Assembly: GCA_020860445.1 (NCBI GenBank)
Contig: JAJBUH010000213.1
Location: 1-37,585, forward strand
Direction of reading: 5' to 3'
DNA: 37,585 nucleotides
From: Bacteroidales bacterium
GTDB taxonomy: Bacteria; Bacteroidota; Bacteroidia; Bacteroidales; Muribaculaceae
Positions within the stretch are counted from its first letter, which is position 1; every line of letters starts with the position of its first letter. Below, in pieces: positions 26,326 to 35,139 of this stretch. The notes beneath the pieces were generated by a model. The model was not told where the DNA came from and searched no databases. It saw nothing but the letters and a program-made list of their open reading frames with translations. The position numbers were made by a program, and so were the translations under genes.

Positions 26326-26928
26326 ATGACACCGAATATTGTAATTATGGGTCGCGCCAAAGCTGCGTTGCAAGGAGGTTGGCTGATGGCAGCAGTGGCA
26401 GCTTTGATAATGGCGGCAATCTGTGTAGTGGCAGACTGCATACCGTTTGTGCCATTCTTGATAGCCGGACCCTTCTCCTACGGCTTTTGCGTCTATCTGA
26501 TTCGTCAGCTTGATTATGGCGAGTCAGACTTAAACCTGTTATTCACTGGCTTTTCGGCTCGCTTTCTACCATTTATGATAGCAGGCTTATTGGTATCGCT
26601 GGCCATAAGCATTGGCACTGTGTTGCTGATTGTGCCGGGCATTATCGTTGGGTTGGGCTTCTCGATGACCTTCCTGATTATGATTGACAATCCGCAAATA
26701 ACCGGCATTGATGCCATGAAGGCTAGTTGGAAGATGATGGAGGGCCATAAATGGGAGCTCTTCTGCCTCTACCTGCGTTTCATAGGCTGGATATTGCTTG
26801 GCATCCTCACCGCTGGCATCCTCATGCTCTGGGTCGCCCCCTACATGCAGATGGCCACCATCCTCTTTTACCGCGACCTCCGCTCCCAAACCGCCACCCC
26901 TCCACCCTTCACCCATATTTCATATTGA
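26326..26928 (+). CDS. DUF975-type integral membrane protein
   Basis: A small inner-membrane protein of 200 residues with about five hydrophobic helices (about 15-35, 38-55, 80-115 and 148-175). It resembles the DUF975 family: the MGRAKAALQGGWLMA start, a P-F-x-x-G turn, a DNPQITGIDAMKASWKMMEGHKWELF segment before the last helix (about 122-147) and the closing WVAPYMQMATILFYRDL. The function of this family is not known. A 37-bp copy of its 3' coding end survives at 28866-28902, so a second DUF975 gene once existed nearby. Confidence 0.8.
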   Translation: MTPNIVIMGRAKAALQGGWLMAAVAALIMAAICVVADCIPFVPFLIAGPFSYGFCVYLIRQLDYGESDLNLLFTGFSARFLPFMIAGLLVSLAISIGTVLLIVPGIIVGLGFSMTFLIMIDNPQITGIDAMKASWKMMEGHKWELFCLYLRFIGWILLGILTAGILMLWVAPYMQMATILFYRDLRSQTATPPPFTHISY

Positions 26929-26949
26929 TATCGTTCAGAAATTATAAAA

Positions 26950-26983
26950 GAGCGTGGCCAAATCCTTTGGTCACGCTCCTTTA
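26950..26983 (+). terminator. Terminator after the DUF975-like gene
   Basis: Stem GAGCGTGGCCAAA/TTTGGTCACGCTC (one G-U pair) with a TCC loop, then C and three T. Its outer stem and flanks resemble the terminator at 24881-24914. Confidence 0.8.
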
Positions 26984-27052
26984 TATCTCTACGGCTTAAT
27001 ATAGCCGTAGGGTCATTGTAGGGATGCAAATTCTCAAAAACTGACATATCTA

Positions 27053-27084
27053 TTTGTGGATATTAAATAATATTCTTAACTTTG
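27053..27084 (+). promoter_or_regulatory. Promoter of the AAA-ATPase gene
   Basis: TTTG (27053-27056) and TAACTTTG (27077-27084) with 20 bp between them. Confidence 0.75.
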
Positions 27085-27114
27085 CCAGAAGAGTAATAAA
27101 TATCATTAGTCAAT

Positions 27115-28860
27115 ATGAAGAGAATACCCTATGGCATAGAGGATTTTGATAGGCTTATTAAGGAAGACTATTATTTCATAGATCACTCCAGATATATAGA
27201 GTTGTTGGAAAACAGAGCCTCGTTCATCCTTCTGCTACGCCCCAGAAGAATGGGCAAAAGCCTATTTTCTAATATGATGATGAGCTATTATGACATAGCC
27301 AAGAAAGACTCTTTTGACCGTCTATTTGGCAATCTGTACATAGGACTCCATCCTACACCATTGGCTAACAAGTTTGTGACTCTTAAGCTTGACTTCTCTC
27401 GAATTGGCAAGGTAGAGATGGAGTTGCTCCCAGAGCTCTTTTTTGATTACTGCAAGGCTGAGATACGAGAAGCCTTCCAACATTATGGAGATTTGTTCTC
27501 ATCTGAGGAGAAAGATATTGTCTTAAATGCACCAAATGCAGGACGAGCAGTAGATTCTTTCGACAAGATGGTGAAAAGGAAGGGTTTACAATCCTATCTC
27601 TTTATCGATGAATATGATAATTTCTCCAATACGGTTTTGGCTTCGCGAGGAGTGAAAGCTCATGAGGATATTACTCATGGCGAGGGGTTTTATCGTGAGT
27701 TCTTTAAATGTTGTAAGGGCTCATTTGATAGGATATATATGACTGGCGTCGCCCCCGTCACTTATGATGACCTAACCTCTGGATTCAACATAGCTACTAT
27801 TATAGCCCTTGAGCCCAAATACAACCAGATTCTTGGTATCACTGAGACGGAGTTGGTAGAAATGATTGAGTACTATCGCAATGAAGGCTGTATCCAGATG
27901 AATACAGATTCCATCATTTCTGAGATGAAGCCATGGTATGATAATTTCTGCTTTTCTGAGTCGTGTTATAGAAAGGAAGCTCCGATTTATAACACCGCGA
28001 TGGTCATGAATTATCTTAATTATCTTATAGATAATGGTGTTCCTCCGGAAGAAATGATTGACTATAACGCCCGTATTGATTACAAAAAACTCAACTACTT
28101 GGTAAAAGCTGAGGATTTATCAAATCGAGAAGCCAGATTCCAAATCCTCAGGGAGATTTGCAGCAATGGATTTACGTGCGGAAAGGTAAAGAAACAATTT
28201 CGAGCTCGAGATGTGGGAGAACTGTCTAACTTTAAGAGCATGCTCTTCTATTATGGCGCTCTCACATTTGGAGGGTACGACAATCGTGGTGCCCAAAAAC
28301 TGATTGTGGCCAACAAGACCATGGGCGAACTATATCTGGACTATATGATGGCCCATGTGTATGAAGTAGCAAAGATTAAGCCTTGGGAAAGGCAACAATT
28401 AGAAAATGCCATAGTTGATGCGGCTGTGGATGGCAATTGGAAACCCATGATTGAAAAAGCTGGAGAGTTTTTTAATCAATATAGCAGTGTTAGAAACGCC
28501 ATCTATGGAGAGCCGGATGCTCAGGGTTTTCTCCGAGGCCTGTTATGTCTAAATGATTATTTCGACCTTTGGCCTGAATTGGAATTGAATCAAGGATTCA
28601 GTGACATCCTTCTTATTCCTAAGGCTGATGGGAATTGTTTCACTCGTCACAGTTATATTATAGAACTGAAATACTTGAAGAGTGATGATAAAGACGTAGT
28701 GAAAGCAGTCAATGAGGCCAAAACTCAGTTGCTCCAGTATGTCCAAGACATTCATTTGAAATCCAGCGGATTGCTCAAAGGCACCCCGTGTACTCTGCTT
28801 TATATTATCATAAAAGACCGTAAATTCTTAAAATACGGAGAAACAGAAAATAAGGAATAA
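27115..28860 (+). CDS. AAA-ATPase-like protein with PD-(D/E)XK nuclease domain
   Basis: A 581-residue cytoplasmic protein of a family common in gut Bacteroidales and Clostridia, often in many copies per genome. The N-terminal AAA-ATPase-like domain (about 5-300) has a compact Walker A, RPRRMGKS (42-49, the family's usual RPRRFGKS), and a Walker B-like LFIDEYDNF (about 161-169). The C-terminal nuclease-type domain (about 490-560) shows a PD-(D/E)XK layout: GFSDILL with the Asp, then IIELKYLK with Glu-x-Lys (about 515-521). The true role is unknown; mobility or defence is a guess. It is AT-rich, unlike the genes before it, with its own promoter, which suggests a separate acquisition. Confidence 0.88.
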   Translation: MKRIPYGIEDFDRLIKEDYYFIDHSRYIELLENRASFILLLRPRRMGKSLFSNMMMSYYDIAKKDSFDRLFGNLYIGLHPTPLANKFVTLKLDFSRIGKVEMELLPELFFDYCKAEIREAFQHYGDLFSSEEKDIVLNAPNAGRAVDSFDKMVKRKGLQSYLFIDEYDNFSNTVLASRGVKAHEDITHGEGFYREFFKCCKGSFDRIYMTGVAPVTYDDLTSGFNIATIIALEPKYNQILGITETELVEMIEYYRNEGCIQMNTDSIISEMKPWYDNFCFSESCYRKEAPIYNTAMVMNYLNYLIDNGVPPEEMIDYNARIDYKKLNYLVKAEDLSNREARFQILREICSNGFTCGKVKKQFRARDVGELSNFKSMLFYYGALTFGGYDNRGAQKLIVANKTMGELYLDYMMAHVYEVAKIKPWERQQLENAIVDAAVDGNWKPMIEKAGEFFNQYSSVRNAIYGEPDAQGFLRGLLCLNDYFDLWPELELNQGFSDILLIPKADGNCFTRHSYIIELKYLKSDDKDVVKAVNEAKTQLLQYVQDIHLKSSGLLKGTPCTLLYIIIKDRKFLKYGETENKE

Positions 28861-28865
28861 ACAGG

Positions 28866-28902
28866 CTCGTGCTCTGAGTCACCCCCTACATACAGATGGC
28901 CA
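28866..28902 (+). pseudogene. Remnant of a DUF975 gene 3' end
   Basis: This 37-bp stretch is 33/37 identical to 26821-26857 in the DUF975-like gene. It would encode L-stop-VTPYIQMA against LWVAPYMQMA, so a stop codon interrupts it. The surrounding 28861-29138 shows no intact gene. It flanks the AAA-ATPase gene on the side opposite the intact DUF975 gene. Confidence 0.6.
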
Positions 28903-28973
28903 GTGTTACTGACCTTAACTCTTTTCCAATCTTCCTATACGAATACTTGAAATAGACCCATAAAGTAAAGTTA

Positions 28974-29028
28974 GGCCATTAAATCGAGATAAAAATCCTG
29001 ATGAAGATTTTAGCACAATTAAATGGCC
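28974..29028. repeat. Nested inverted repeat in the intergenic gap
   Basis: Outer arms GGCCATTAAAT (28974-28984) and ATTAAATGGCC (29018-29028) pair except for one position, and inner arms AAAATC (28992-28997) and GATTTT (29006-29011) pair perfectly. A GGGTACCC palindrome follows at about 29031. Possibly a small structured RNA or the relic of a mobile element. Confidence 0.5.
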
Positions 29029-29138
29029 AAGGGTACCCTGTTTTTGGGGAGGTAAGGGCGTTTGATGAAAAAAACAGCCTCATTTCAAGCCACCCTTATG
29101 TTTTCTCGTAACACATTTTCCCTAATAGGAGAAGAATG

Positions 29139-29165
29139 AGGGCTTGGCTGTCACAGCCAAGCCCT
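29139..29165 (-). terminator. Probable end hairpin of the PUL operon
   Basis: A perfect palindrome with 13-bp arms around one C (AGGGCTTGGCTGT and its complement). The very tight loop would open to about 3-5 nt. It lies 80 bp past the esterase stop on the minus strand. No strong T-run follows, so termination is likely but not certain. Confidence 0.6.
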
Positions 29166-29243
29166 TAAATGTAAACTACCTTAAACAAAATTATTACATT
29201 ATCACAATTACGAAGAGGCTCTAAATAGTTTTACAAGTTGAGT

Positions 29244-30077
29244 CTATACGTGAAATCTGTTTTTGATGTATGAAAGCAGAATGTATTGCCCTGGATCCCC
29301 TACCGGACCATGGCCATGCCCTCCGATCTCATACAAAACCGTATCCTTATGTCCCACTAGTTGCATCATGCGTCTCATGTAGGCATTCTCTTCATATCGT
29401 CCGAAAAGTTCCAAATCTCTGTCACCTGATATAAGGATTAGAGGAGGTGCGTCTTTTCGCACATGAAACAATGGGGCGTATTCATCGATAGTGGGTTGCA
29501 AGTTGGAAATATTATTCATAGCTCGATAGGAGAAATGGGATATCATTTGTCCAGTGACTGGTACCATAGCGGCTATGGAATCACACTCTATGTCATACTT
29601 TGTAAGCCATCGTTTATCCAATCCAAGCATCGCGGATATGTATCCTCCTGCTGAGTGTCCCGATAAGATTATTTCCTGTGGGGATCCGTTGTATTGAGTT
29701 ATGTGGTTGAAGACCCAAGCTACCGCTTCTGCGCAATCATCCAGACAATCATCGATATTAACTGTAGGCAACAATCTATAGTTGACCGCGACAAGAGTTA
29801 TCTTTTGATTCTTTAGCCGATGGGGGAAACTTTTCTCCCCGGATGTCAATCCACCTCCGTGGAACCACACGACTACAGGGCACAGACTGTCCACTTGGTT
29901 TGGATAATATATATCCAATTTGCATCTGCTTTGGGCATACGTGTCAGATTTGGCAGTGTAGCATAAATCACAGATAGTGGCGTATCCATCTTGAGCATTT
30001 CCCAAGTGATAAACACAAAGGAATAAAATAATTCCTATTGTGTTTATCAGACGGTGTACTGAAGCTTTAATATCCAT
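29244..30077 (-). CDS. Secreted alpha/beta-hydrolase esterase (HSL-like)
   Basis: A 277-residue exported esterase. Signal peptide about 10-28 (IGIILFLCVYHLGNAQ). It has the hormone-sensitive-lipase-type marks: oxyanion hole HGGG (73-76), nucleophile Ser142 in GHSAG (140-144), acid Asp219 or Asp221 in GDRD, and His254 or His256 in GGHGHG. The NYRL motif after the oxyanion hole is also typical. Within a PUL such enzymes usually remove acetyl or feruloyl groups from glycans. The start overlaps the end of susD by 11 nt, so the two are translationally coupled. The real substrate is unknown, and an annotation as carboxylesterase is equally fair. Confidence 0.9.
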   Translation of the reverse strand: MDIKASVHRLINTIGIILFLCVYHLGNAQDGYATICDLCYTAKSDTYAQSRCKLDIYYPNQVDSLCPVVVWFHGGGLTSGEKSFPHRLKNQKITLVAVNYRLLPTVNIDDCLDDCAEAVAWVFNHITQYNGSPQEIILSGHSAGGYISAMLGLDKRWLTKYDIECDSIAAMVPVTGQMISHFSYRAMNNISNLQPTIDEYAPLFHVRKDAPPLILISGDRDLELFGRYEENAYMRRMMQLVGHKDTVLYEIGGHGHGPVGDPGQYILLSYIKNRFHV

Positions 30078-31734
30078 AATTGTTGCCTCCTATTAGCTCG
30101 TTAGCTGCAATTTCTGATGTTGGGATGGCATAGAGCAAATTCTTCTGGGTGCGCACAGTAGAGCGTTGACTGTTGCCACATTGAATTGATTGGGTAGTAT
30201 TCATTACTTCAAGATAAAGTCCCCAACGCAACAGGTCGAATTTGCGATTAAACTCTTGGCATAGTTCTAATGCGCGCTCCTTGAGTACCATACTTCGTGC
30301 CTCCACTTTGTCAGTAATTTTTCCGCTATAGAGGGTTGTGGCTTTGGCGCGTTGTCGCACTACATCGATGTCATTCATTGCTGCGTTTATTTGATCAAGC
30401 TCTACCAAAGCCTCAGCTCGTAGGAGATAGGCTTCTGCAAATCTTAGGAGAGGGATGTCTTGCTCAGTTGTAGCTGCTTCGCGGGCCGTAAAGAGGGATG
30501 GATTGGAAATATCGTATTTGTACCATTTGGTGAAGCAAGGCACACTGTATTGGTAGCTTCCGTTGAAGCCATCGGCAAAAGCAATCAGATTGTCGGGCAT
30601 ATTCTCTTGAGTATATATATCCGACTCGGCAGGATAGGTATACCAATTAGTTGTTGTGTAGGAATTAAGGTAATAATGCCATACCCCATGTACAATTCGA
30701 TCATCTGTGGAATCATATTGGGAATACAGATTTGGAGCCATGTAAAGCCATGCGCCTGCGCCTCCATAAGGAGCTGGTGTGCAATAATAATGTAGACCAG
30801 AGCATTGATAATCCACATCCGAAGCGCTATTTACGCCCCAAACAAATTCTTTGTTTTTACGATTATTCCCACCCCAAATGTGTAAGAATTCATCGACAAG
30901 ATCAAAATCAATACCTCTACGGCCAATAATCTCATCACATAATTGTTTGACGCGAGTATAACAATCTGTAGGATTGATGTTTTCAGCCCCTGCTACAGGT
31001 TCACATTGGAATTTTGTATCATTTCCTTTGATATCCACAATCATGTCAACTTTTGATTGAGAGAGAGCAGAACTCCCCATTGTGGCATAAACTCGGGCCA
31101 ATAAGAGTTGAGCTGCGGTCTTATCGGCATGGCCCCAGGCTCCAACATTTCCTTCCGAAGGATAATACAAATGTTGTATAGCAGTTTCCAAATCAGAAGT
31201 AATTTGGTCATAAACCTCCTTTACTGATGAGCGAGCCATATTCTGATCACTCTCTGATGTGAGACGCAATGGCACCTGGCCATACATCCTTACCAGATGA
31301 AAGTAAGCAAAAGCTCTCAGGAAGAGCACTTCCCCGTAGAGTTGGCTCATTGCAGAATCAGAAAGGTAGCTATCCGAGGCTTCAAAAGTTTCCTTAGCCT
31401 TGTTGGCGCGATTAATCATGCGATAGAAAACGCTCCACAGATCATTGTTGGTGTTGTAAGCATAATGACTGGTTACGTTCCCAGCTCCGGCTGAGGATAG
31501 TACCCATCCAGGAGCGGCACAATGGTCATGGTCTTGGTCCATCCATGCCATGTAGGTTTGCTCCATACACCAATTGTCCCAGAAGGTGGCATAGATACCT
31601 GTTACAAGTTGTTCTGCACCTGATTCGCTCGTGCCAAGCTGTTCGGCTGTGAGGGAATAGGGCGTTTCCTCGAGAGAACAAGAGCCCAGAGAAATAATAG
31701 CCAATAGGGCTAAAATTATATTGATTCTTTTCAT
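30067..31734 (-). CDS. susD: SusD/RagB-family nutrient-binding lipoprotein
   Basis: Outer-membrane surface lipoprotein that captures an oligosaccharide and hands it to the SusC channel. It has 555 residues. The lipobox LGSC (about 16-19) marks the mature lipid-bound Cys. The N-terminal part has the typical SusD lead (LEETPYSLTAEQLGTSE) and TPR-like helices (about 45-350), including LYGEVLFLRAFAYFHLVRMYGQVPL. The C-terminal RagB part includes LLRFAEAYLLRAEAL and FNRKFDLLRWG. It sits 13 nt after the susC stop, as in nearly all Sus-like pairs. The glycan target cannot be deduced. The gene symbol indicates the family and does not mean starch. Confidence 0.95.
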   Translation of the reverse strand: MKRINIILALLAIISLGSCSLEETPYSLTAEQLGTSESGAEQLVTGIYATFWDNWCMEQTYMAWMDQDHDHCAAPGWVLSSAGAGNVTSHYAYNTNNDLWSVFYRMINRANKAKETFEASDSYLSDSAMSQLYGEVLFLRAFAYFHLVRMYGQVPLRLTSESDQNMARSSVKEVYDQITSDLETAIQHLYYPSEGNVGAWGHADKTAAQLLLARVYATMGSSALSQSKVDMIVDIKGNDTKFQCEPVAGAENINPTDCYTRVKQLCDEIIGRRGIDFDLVDEFLHIWGGNNRKNKEFVWGVNSASDVDYQCSGLHYYCTPAPYGGAGAWLYMAPNLYSQYDSTDDRIVHGVWHYYLNSYTTTNWYTYPAESDIYTQENMPDNLIAFADGFNGSYQYSVPCFTKWYKYDISNPSLFTAREAATTEQDIPLLRFAEAYLLRAEALVELDQINAAMNDIDVVRQRAKATTLYSGKITDKVEARSMVLKERALELCQEFNRKFDLLRWGLYLEVMNTTQSIQCGNSQRSTVRTQKNLLYAIPTSEIAANELIGGNNYGY

Positions 31735-31747
31735 GATAGTTGTAATT

Positions 31748-34700
31748 TTAGAATACTACATTGAGACCGAAGGTGAAACTGCGTTGCTGAGGGTATGCGC
31801 CCGAGTCGATACCTCGGAGAGTGGGAGAGGAACCAAAGGAGTTGACTTCGGGATCATAACCGTGATAATGGGTAAAGGTAAGCAGATTATTCCCCACTAT
31901 ATTTAGTCGTAACGACTGAATGTATTTACCCAAATTGCGAAAAGTATATCCTATTGATAGGGTACGCAGTTTGAGGTAAGAACCGTCTTCCAAATACAGG
32001 CGTGAGAATCTCACATCACGACCTGAATAATAGAAATTCTTTGGGGCAACAGCGTTGTCTGGATTCACGCTCCAGGATTGTTCATAGATATACACTGGCT
32101 TGTTTTGGGTATCGCCTATGTTATAGTATCGGAATGCGTTCATATTGAGAATATCATTGCCTTTCACACCTTGGAAAAGTATACTGAAATCAAAGTTTTT
32201 CCATGTTAAATCTAAGTTGAAGCCATAGAAGAAGTCTGGATTAGCATTTCCGATCCAATCTTGATCATTGTCAGTGATAAAGCCATCACCATCGCGATCT
32301 ACATATCGTAACTCACCAATCCAATCTCGGCGAATGATTTCTTCGGTTACATCATCTGGCTCTGAAGGATTATAATCTGGATATTGGGTCTTGAATTGGT
32401 TGCCATTTACCACCTCGTCGCGTGAATTCCAAATGCCATCGTTCACAAAACCATAGAACGAACCAATCGCATGTCCGTTGGCTATTGCATAAGGGCGCAA
32501 TGAGTTGTAAATAGAGTTCGGGAACATTGGGTCGTCTTGGAAATCAGTTACCTTATTAGTATTGAATGAAAGGTTGCCACCTACGGCTAACATCAAGTCT
32601 TTATTGTTGACCATAGTCCATCTAACATTGAACTCCCATCCTTGATTGATCACGGCTCCTAAGTTACTCATCATTTGCATTAGGCCGGTAGAGGGAGGCA
32701 TCTGTCGATATTGGAGCAAATCGCTAGTCTTTTTGTGGTAATAATCTGCTTCAATATTAAGGCGATTAAACAGCTCTAGCTCAATGCCGCCATCATGTTG
32801 CCAAGTGGTTTCCCAAGTGAGATTAGAGTTACCTGGGTTATAAGTATCGGTGACGTAACCATTGGCAATAGAAGTGCCAAATGGATAATTGGAAGATGCC
32901 ATAATTGCGTAGGTTTGGTATGAGCTGATACCTTGATTGCCAGAAGCTCCGTAGCTATATCTAAGTTTAAGATTAGATATTAAGGGATTTAAAGGACGCA
33001 TAAACTCTTCATTCGAGATGCGATAAGACAAACCTACCGAAGGGAAGAAAGATGAGCGTTTCCCTTTGGCGAATTTGCTTGACATGTCATCACGTGCGGT
33101 TACAGTAAGATAATATTTGCCATCATAATTATAAGCGATGCGTCCAATTAGGGAGAAAAGCTGGGAATCCCAGACCGAAGATGAGACATTGTTTACAGTG
33201 CTGGCATCTTGTAATAACCATCCATTAGTCAAATCCGATCCGAAACCTTGTACTGTTACGGATTTGCTATAATAATGATTCTTCTCCCACGAAGTGCCTA
33301 CAGTGGCATTGATGTTATGTTTAGAGTCAAAGGTCTTGTTAAGCATCAATAGGTTATCGAATACGAGGGCGGTACGCCAATTGTCTCCGGCCGAGGCTTT
33401 TCCGCTGACATCTCTGCCCTCAGCCAATGTAGTAGGCCAATATTTATTGGCATCGTTATGATTATAATTGAAACCAATTACCATACGGTACATAAGCCAC
33501 GGAGCGAGTGTTACATTCATATAGTTAGAAGATCGTATGGTCATATTCCGATTTTGATTGGTCGCATCAACATATCTTGAAGGTAACGCTACCATGCTAT
33601 ACTCATTGTCGTAATCATCCTGAGTATAACTCGCAGGATAGGTAATAGCCGAACGTATAATACCCTCAGTACCATTGTTTTTATTGCTGGTGGTGGTTTT
33701 TAGAATGCTTGAATTAGAGTATGTCATACTGAGAGAGGCACCAATTTTCAGCCATGGCTTTAGTTGGTTGTTCAGACTAAGTTTGGTGGAGTATCGAGTA
33801 TAGTCAGATCCTTTAACGATACCTTCTTGAGAAGTATAACCCGCACTGAAAGCATAGTCATAGTTCTTATTTTGGCCTGTAATGCTTAGATTGAGATCAT
33901 GGGTAAGGCCATTGCGCAGCACTTGGTCTTGCCAATAATAGTTGTCAGTATCATCCAAATCCTCAGGCCCTGGCAAATATGTGCCATTTTCCGAATACAT
34001 CCCAGGGAATGGCAGATCGGCTTGAGACCATTCGAAGTTTGAAACCTCTTGGGTATTAATGTAAGATTGATTACGATATTCGGCATATTGGGCAGCCGTG
34101 AGCACCTTGATTTTCTTGACAGGTTGGCTAAAAGTCGATTTATATGAAAGAGAAACTTGGTTGGACAGACCTTCACCGCTTTTGGTAGTAATGAGCACAA
34201 CCCCATTAGCTCCGCGAGAGCCATAGATGGCTGTGGCAGAGGCATCCTTTAGTATTTCAATAGAGGCGATGTCATTAGGATTGAGCGAGGCGAGGGCATT
34301 GCTGTAATTGGGTGCTTCTGAATCAAAGTTTATGGAATCATCATTTGAATCTGACATGGGGACACCGTCTATTACATAGAGAGGTTCTCCTGAGCCCTGG
34401 AAAGTCGATGTGCCACGAATCTGGATGCTTATGCCTCCGCCTGGCGCTCCATCATTGGAAGTGACATTTACACCTGCCAATCGGCCCTGCATGCCTTTTT
34501 CGAGGCTAACAGGTGAATTTTTCATTAGATCATCACTTTTGAGTTGAGAGACGGAACCCGTAAGATCGCTTTTCTTCATGTATCCGTACCCAACCACAAC
34601 GAGTTCGTCAAGATTTTTGGCATCCTCTTTCAGGATTATTTCCATTCCCGGAGTTGCTTTTACCGTCTGGCTCAGATATCCTATGTAAGATATCAATAGA

Positions 34701-34948
34701 TTGGAGCCTTCTTCACAATGGATTCCAAAATTTCCATCGAGGTCAGTTACTACACCATTGTTGGTGCCCTTTAGAGTGACTGAGGCTCCCACAATGGGTT
34801 CCCCTTGTTGGTCTACTACATGGCCCGTGATTGTTGATTGAGCTAGAGCTGGGAGAGCCAATAAGAGGCTCGCCAAGGCCACGGTGAGAACCTTGACCAT
34901 TGGCTTTAGGCTGAGCCTGCAAGTTTGCATCTGTTTAAATGAGTTCAT
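31748..34948 (-). CDS. susC: SusC/RagA-family TonB-dependent transporter
   Basis: A 1066-residue outer-membrane glycan channel driven by TonB. The order is signal peptide (about 1-37, ending in LPALAQ), carboxypeptidase-regulatory-like beta domain (about 38-110, STITGHVVDQQGEPIVGASV), the Sus-type signature DELVVVGYGYMKKSDLTGSVS (about 113-133), the plug (about 134-250, with QIRGTSTF and PLYVIDGVP), then a barrel of about 22 strands that ends SFTFGLNVVF, the terminal aromatic needed for insertion. First gene of the minus-strand operon. Its promoter at 34981-35012 is divergent to that of the hybrid sensor. The TonB box itself cannot be assigned with confidence. Confidence 0.97.
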   Translation of the reverse strand: MNSFKQMQTCRLSLKPMVKVLTVALASLLLALPALAQSTITGHVVDQQGEPIVGASVTLKGTNNGVVTDLDGNFGIHCEEGSNLLISYIGYLSQTVKATPGMEIILKEDAKNLDELVVVGYGYMKKSDLTGSVSQLKSDDLMKNSPVSLEKGMQGRLAGVNVTSNDGAPGGGISIQIRGTSTFQGSGEPLYVIDGVPMSDSNDDSINFDSEAPNYSNALASLNPNDIASIEILKDASATAIYGSRGANGVVLITTKSGEGLSNQVSLSYKSTFSQPVKKIKVLTAAQYAEYRNQSYINTQEVSNFEWSQADLPFPGMYSENGTYLPGPEDLDDTDNYYWQDQVLRNGLTHDLNLSITGQNKNYDYAFSAGYTSQEGIVKGSDYTRYSTKLSLNNQLKPWLKIGASLSMTYSNSSILKTTTSNKNNGTEGIIRSAITYPASYTQDDYDNEYSMVALPSRYVDATNQNRNMTIRSSNYMNVTLAPWLMYRMVIGFNYNHNDANKYWPTTLAEGRDVSGKASAGDNWRTALVFDNLLMLNKTFDSKHNINATVGTSWEKNHYYSKSVTVQGFGSDLTNGWLLQDASTVNNVSSSVWDSQLFSLIGRIAYNYDGKYYLTVTARDDMSSKFAKGKRSSFFPSVGLSYRISNEEFMRPLNPLISNLKLRYSYGASGNQGISSYQTYAIMASSNYPFGTSIANGYVTDTYNPGNSNLTWETTWQHDGGIELELFNRLNIEADYYHKKTSDLLQYRQMPPSTGLMQMMSNLGAVINQGWEFNVRWTMVNNKDLMLAVGGNLSFNTNKVTDFQDDPMFPNSIYNSLRPYAIANGHAIGSFYGFVNDGIWNSRDEVVNGNQFKTQYPDYNPSEPDDVTEEIIRRDWIGELRYVDRDGDGFITDNDQDWIGNANPDFFYGFNLDLTWKNFDFSILFQGVKGNDILNMNAFRYYNIGDTQNKPVYIYEQSWSVNPDNAVAPKNFYYSGRDVRFSRLYLEDGSYLKLRTLSIGYTFRNLGKYIQSLRLNIVGNNLLTFTHYHGYDPEVNSFGSSPTLRGIDSGAYPQQRSFTFGLNVVF

Positions 34949-34980
34949 AATCGAGTTGGATTAAGTGATTTAAGATGGTG

Positions 34981-35012
34981 CAAAATTAATTGGTTGAGGT
35001 CCTTTATACCAA
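34981..35012 (-). promoter_or_regulatory. susC promoter
   Basis: On the minus strand TTGG (35009-35012) and TAATTTTG (34981-34988) are 20 bp apart. The leader is about 27 nt. Confidence 0.65.
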
Positions 35013-35033
35013 CCCTTAACATATCTGTATAAT

Positions 35034-35081
35034 CCCTTTTTGTAGATGTCAACAAAAAGGGTGGTTTTTCAACAAAAAGAG
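35034..35081. promoter_or_regulatory. Repeated ACAAAAAGGG sites in the divergent PUL region
   Basis: CCCTTTTTGT (35034-35043) and ACAAAAAGGG (35052-35061) form a 10-bp inverted repeat with an 8-bp spacer, and the right half recurs as TCAACAAAAAG at 35069-35079 (20 bp after 35049-35059). They lie between the susC and sensor promoters, the place where hybrid two-component regulators bind. I infer the binding site of the encoded sensor-regulator. Confidence 0.55.
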
Positions 35082-35092
35082 AATCCAAAGTT

Positions 35093-35123
35093 TTTGAGAA
35101 TAAGATAATAATGAGTAATTTTG
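35093..35123 (+). promoter_or_regulatory. Promoter of the hybrid sensor gene
   Basis: TTTG (35093-35096) and TAATTTTG (35116-35123) with 19 bp between them. The leader is very short (about 12 nt before ATG 35140). Confidence 0.65.
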
Positions 35124-35139
35124 TGGAAAAATTATCACC

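Noticed and set aside
29029-29038. GGGTACCC palindrome followed by T residues as a terminator
   Set aside because: No loop is possible without opening most of the short stem, and it faces no gene end directly.
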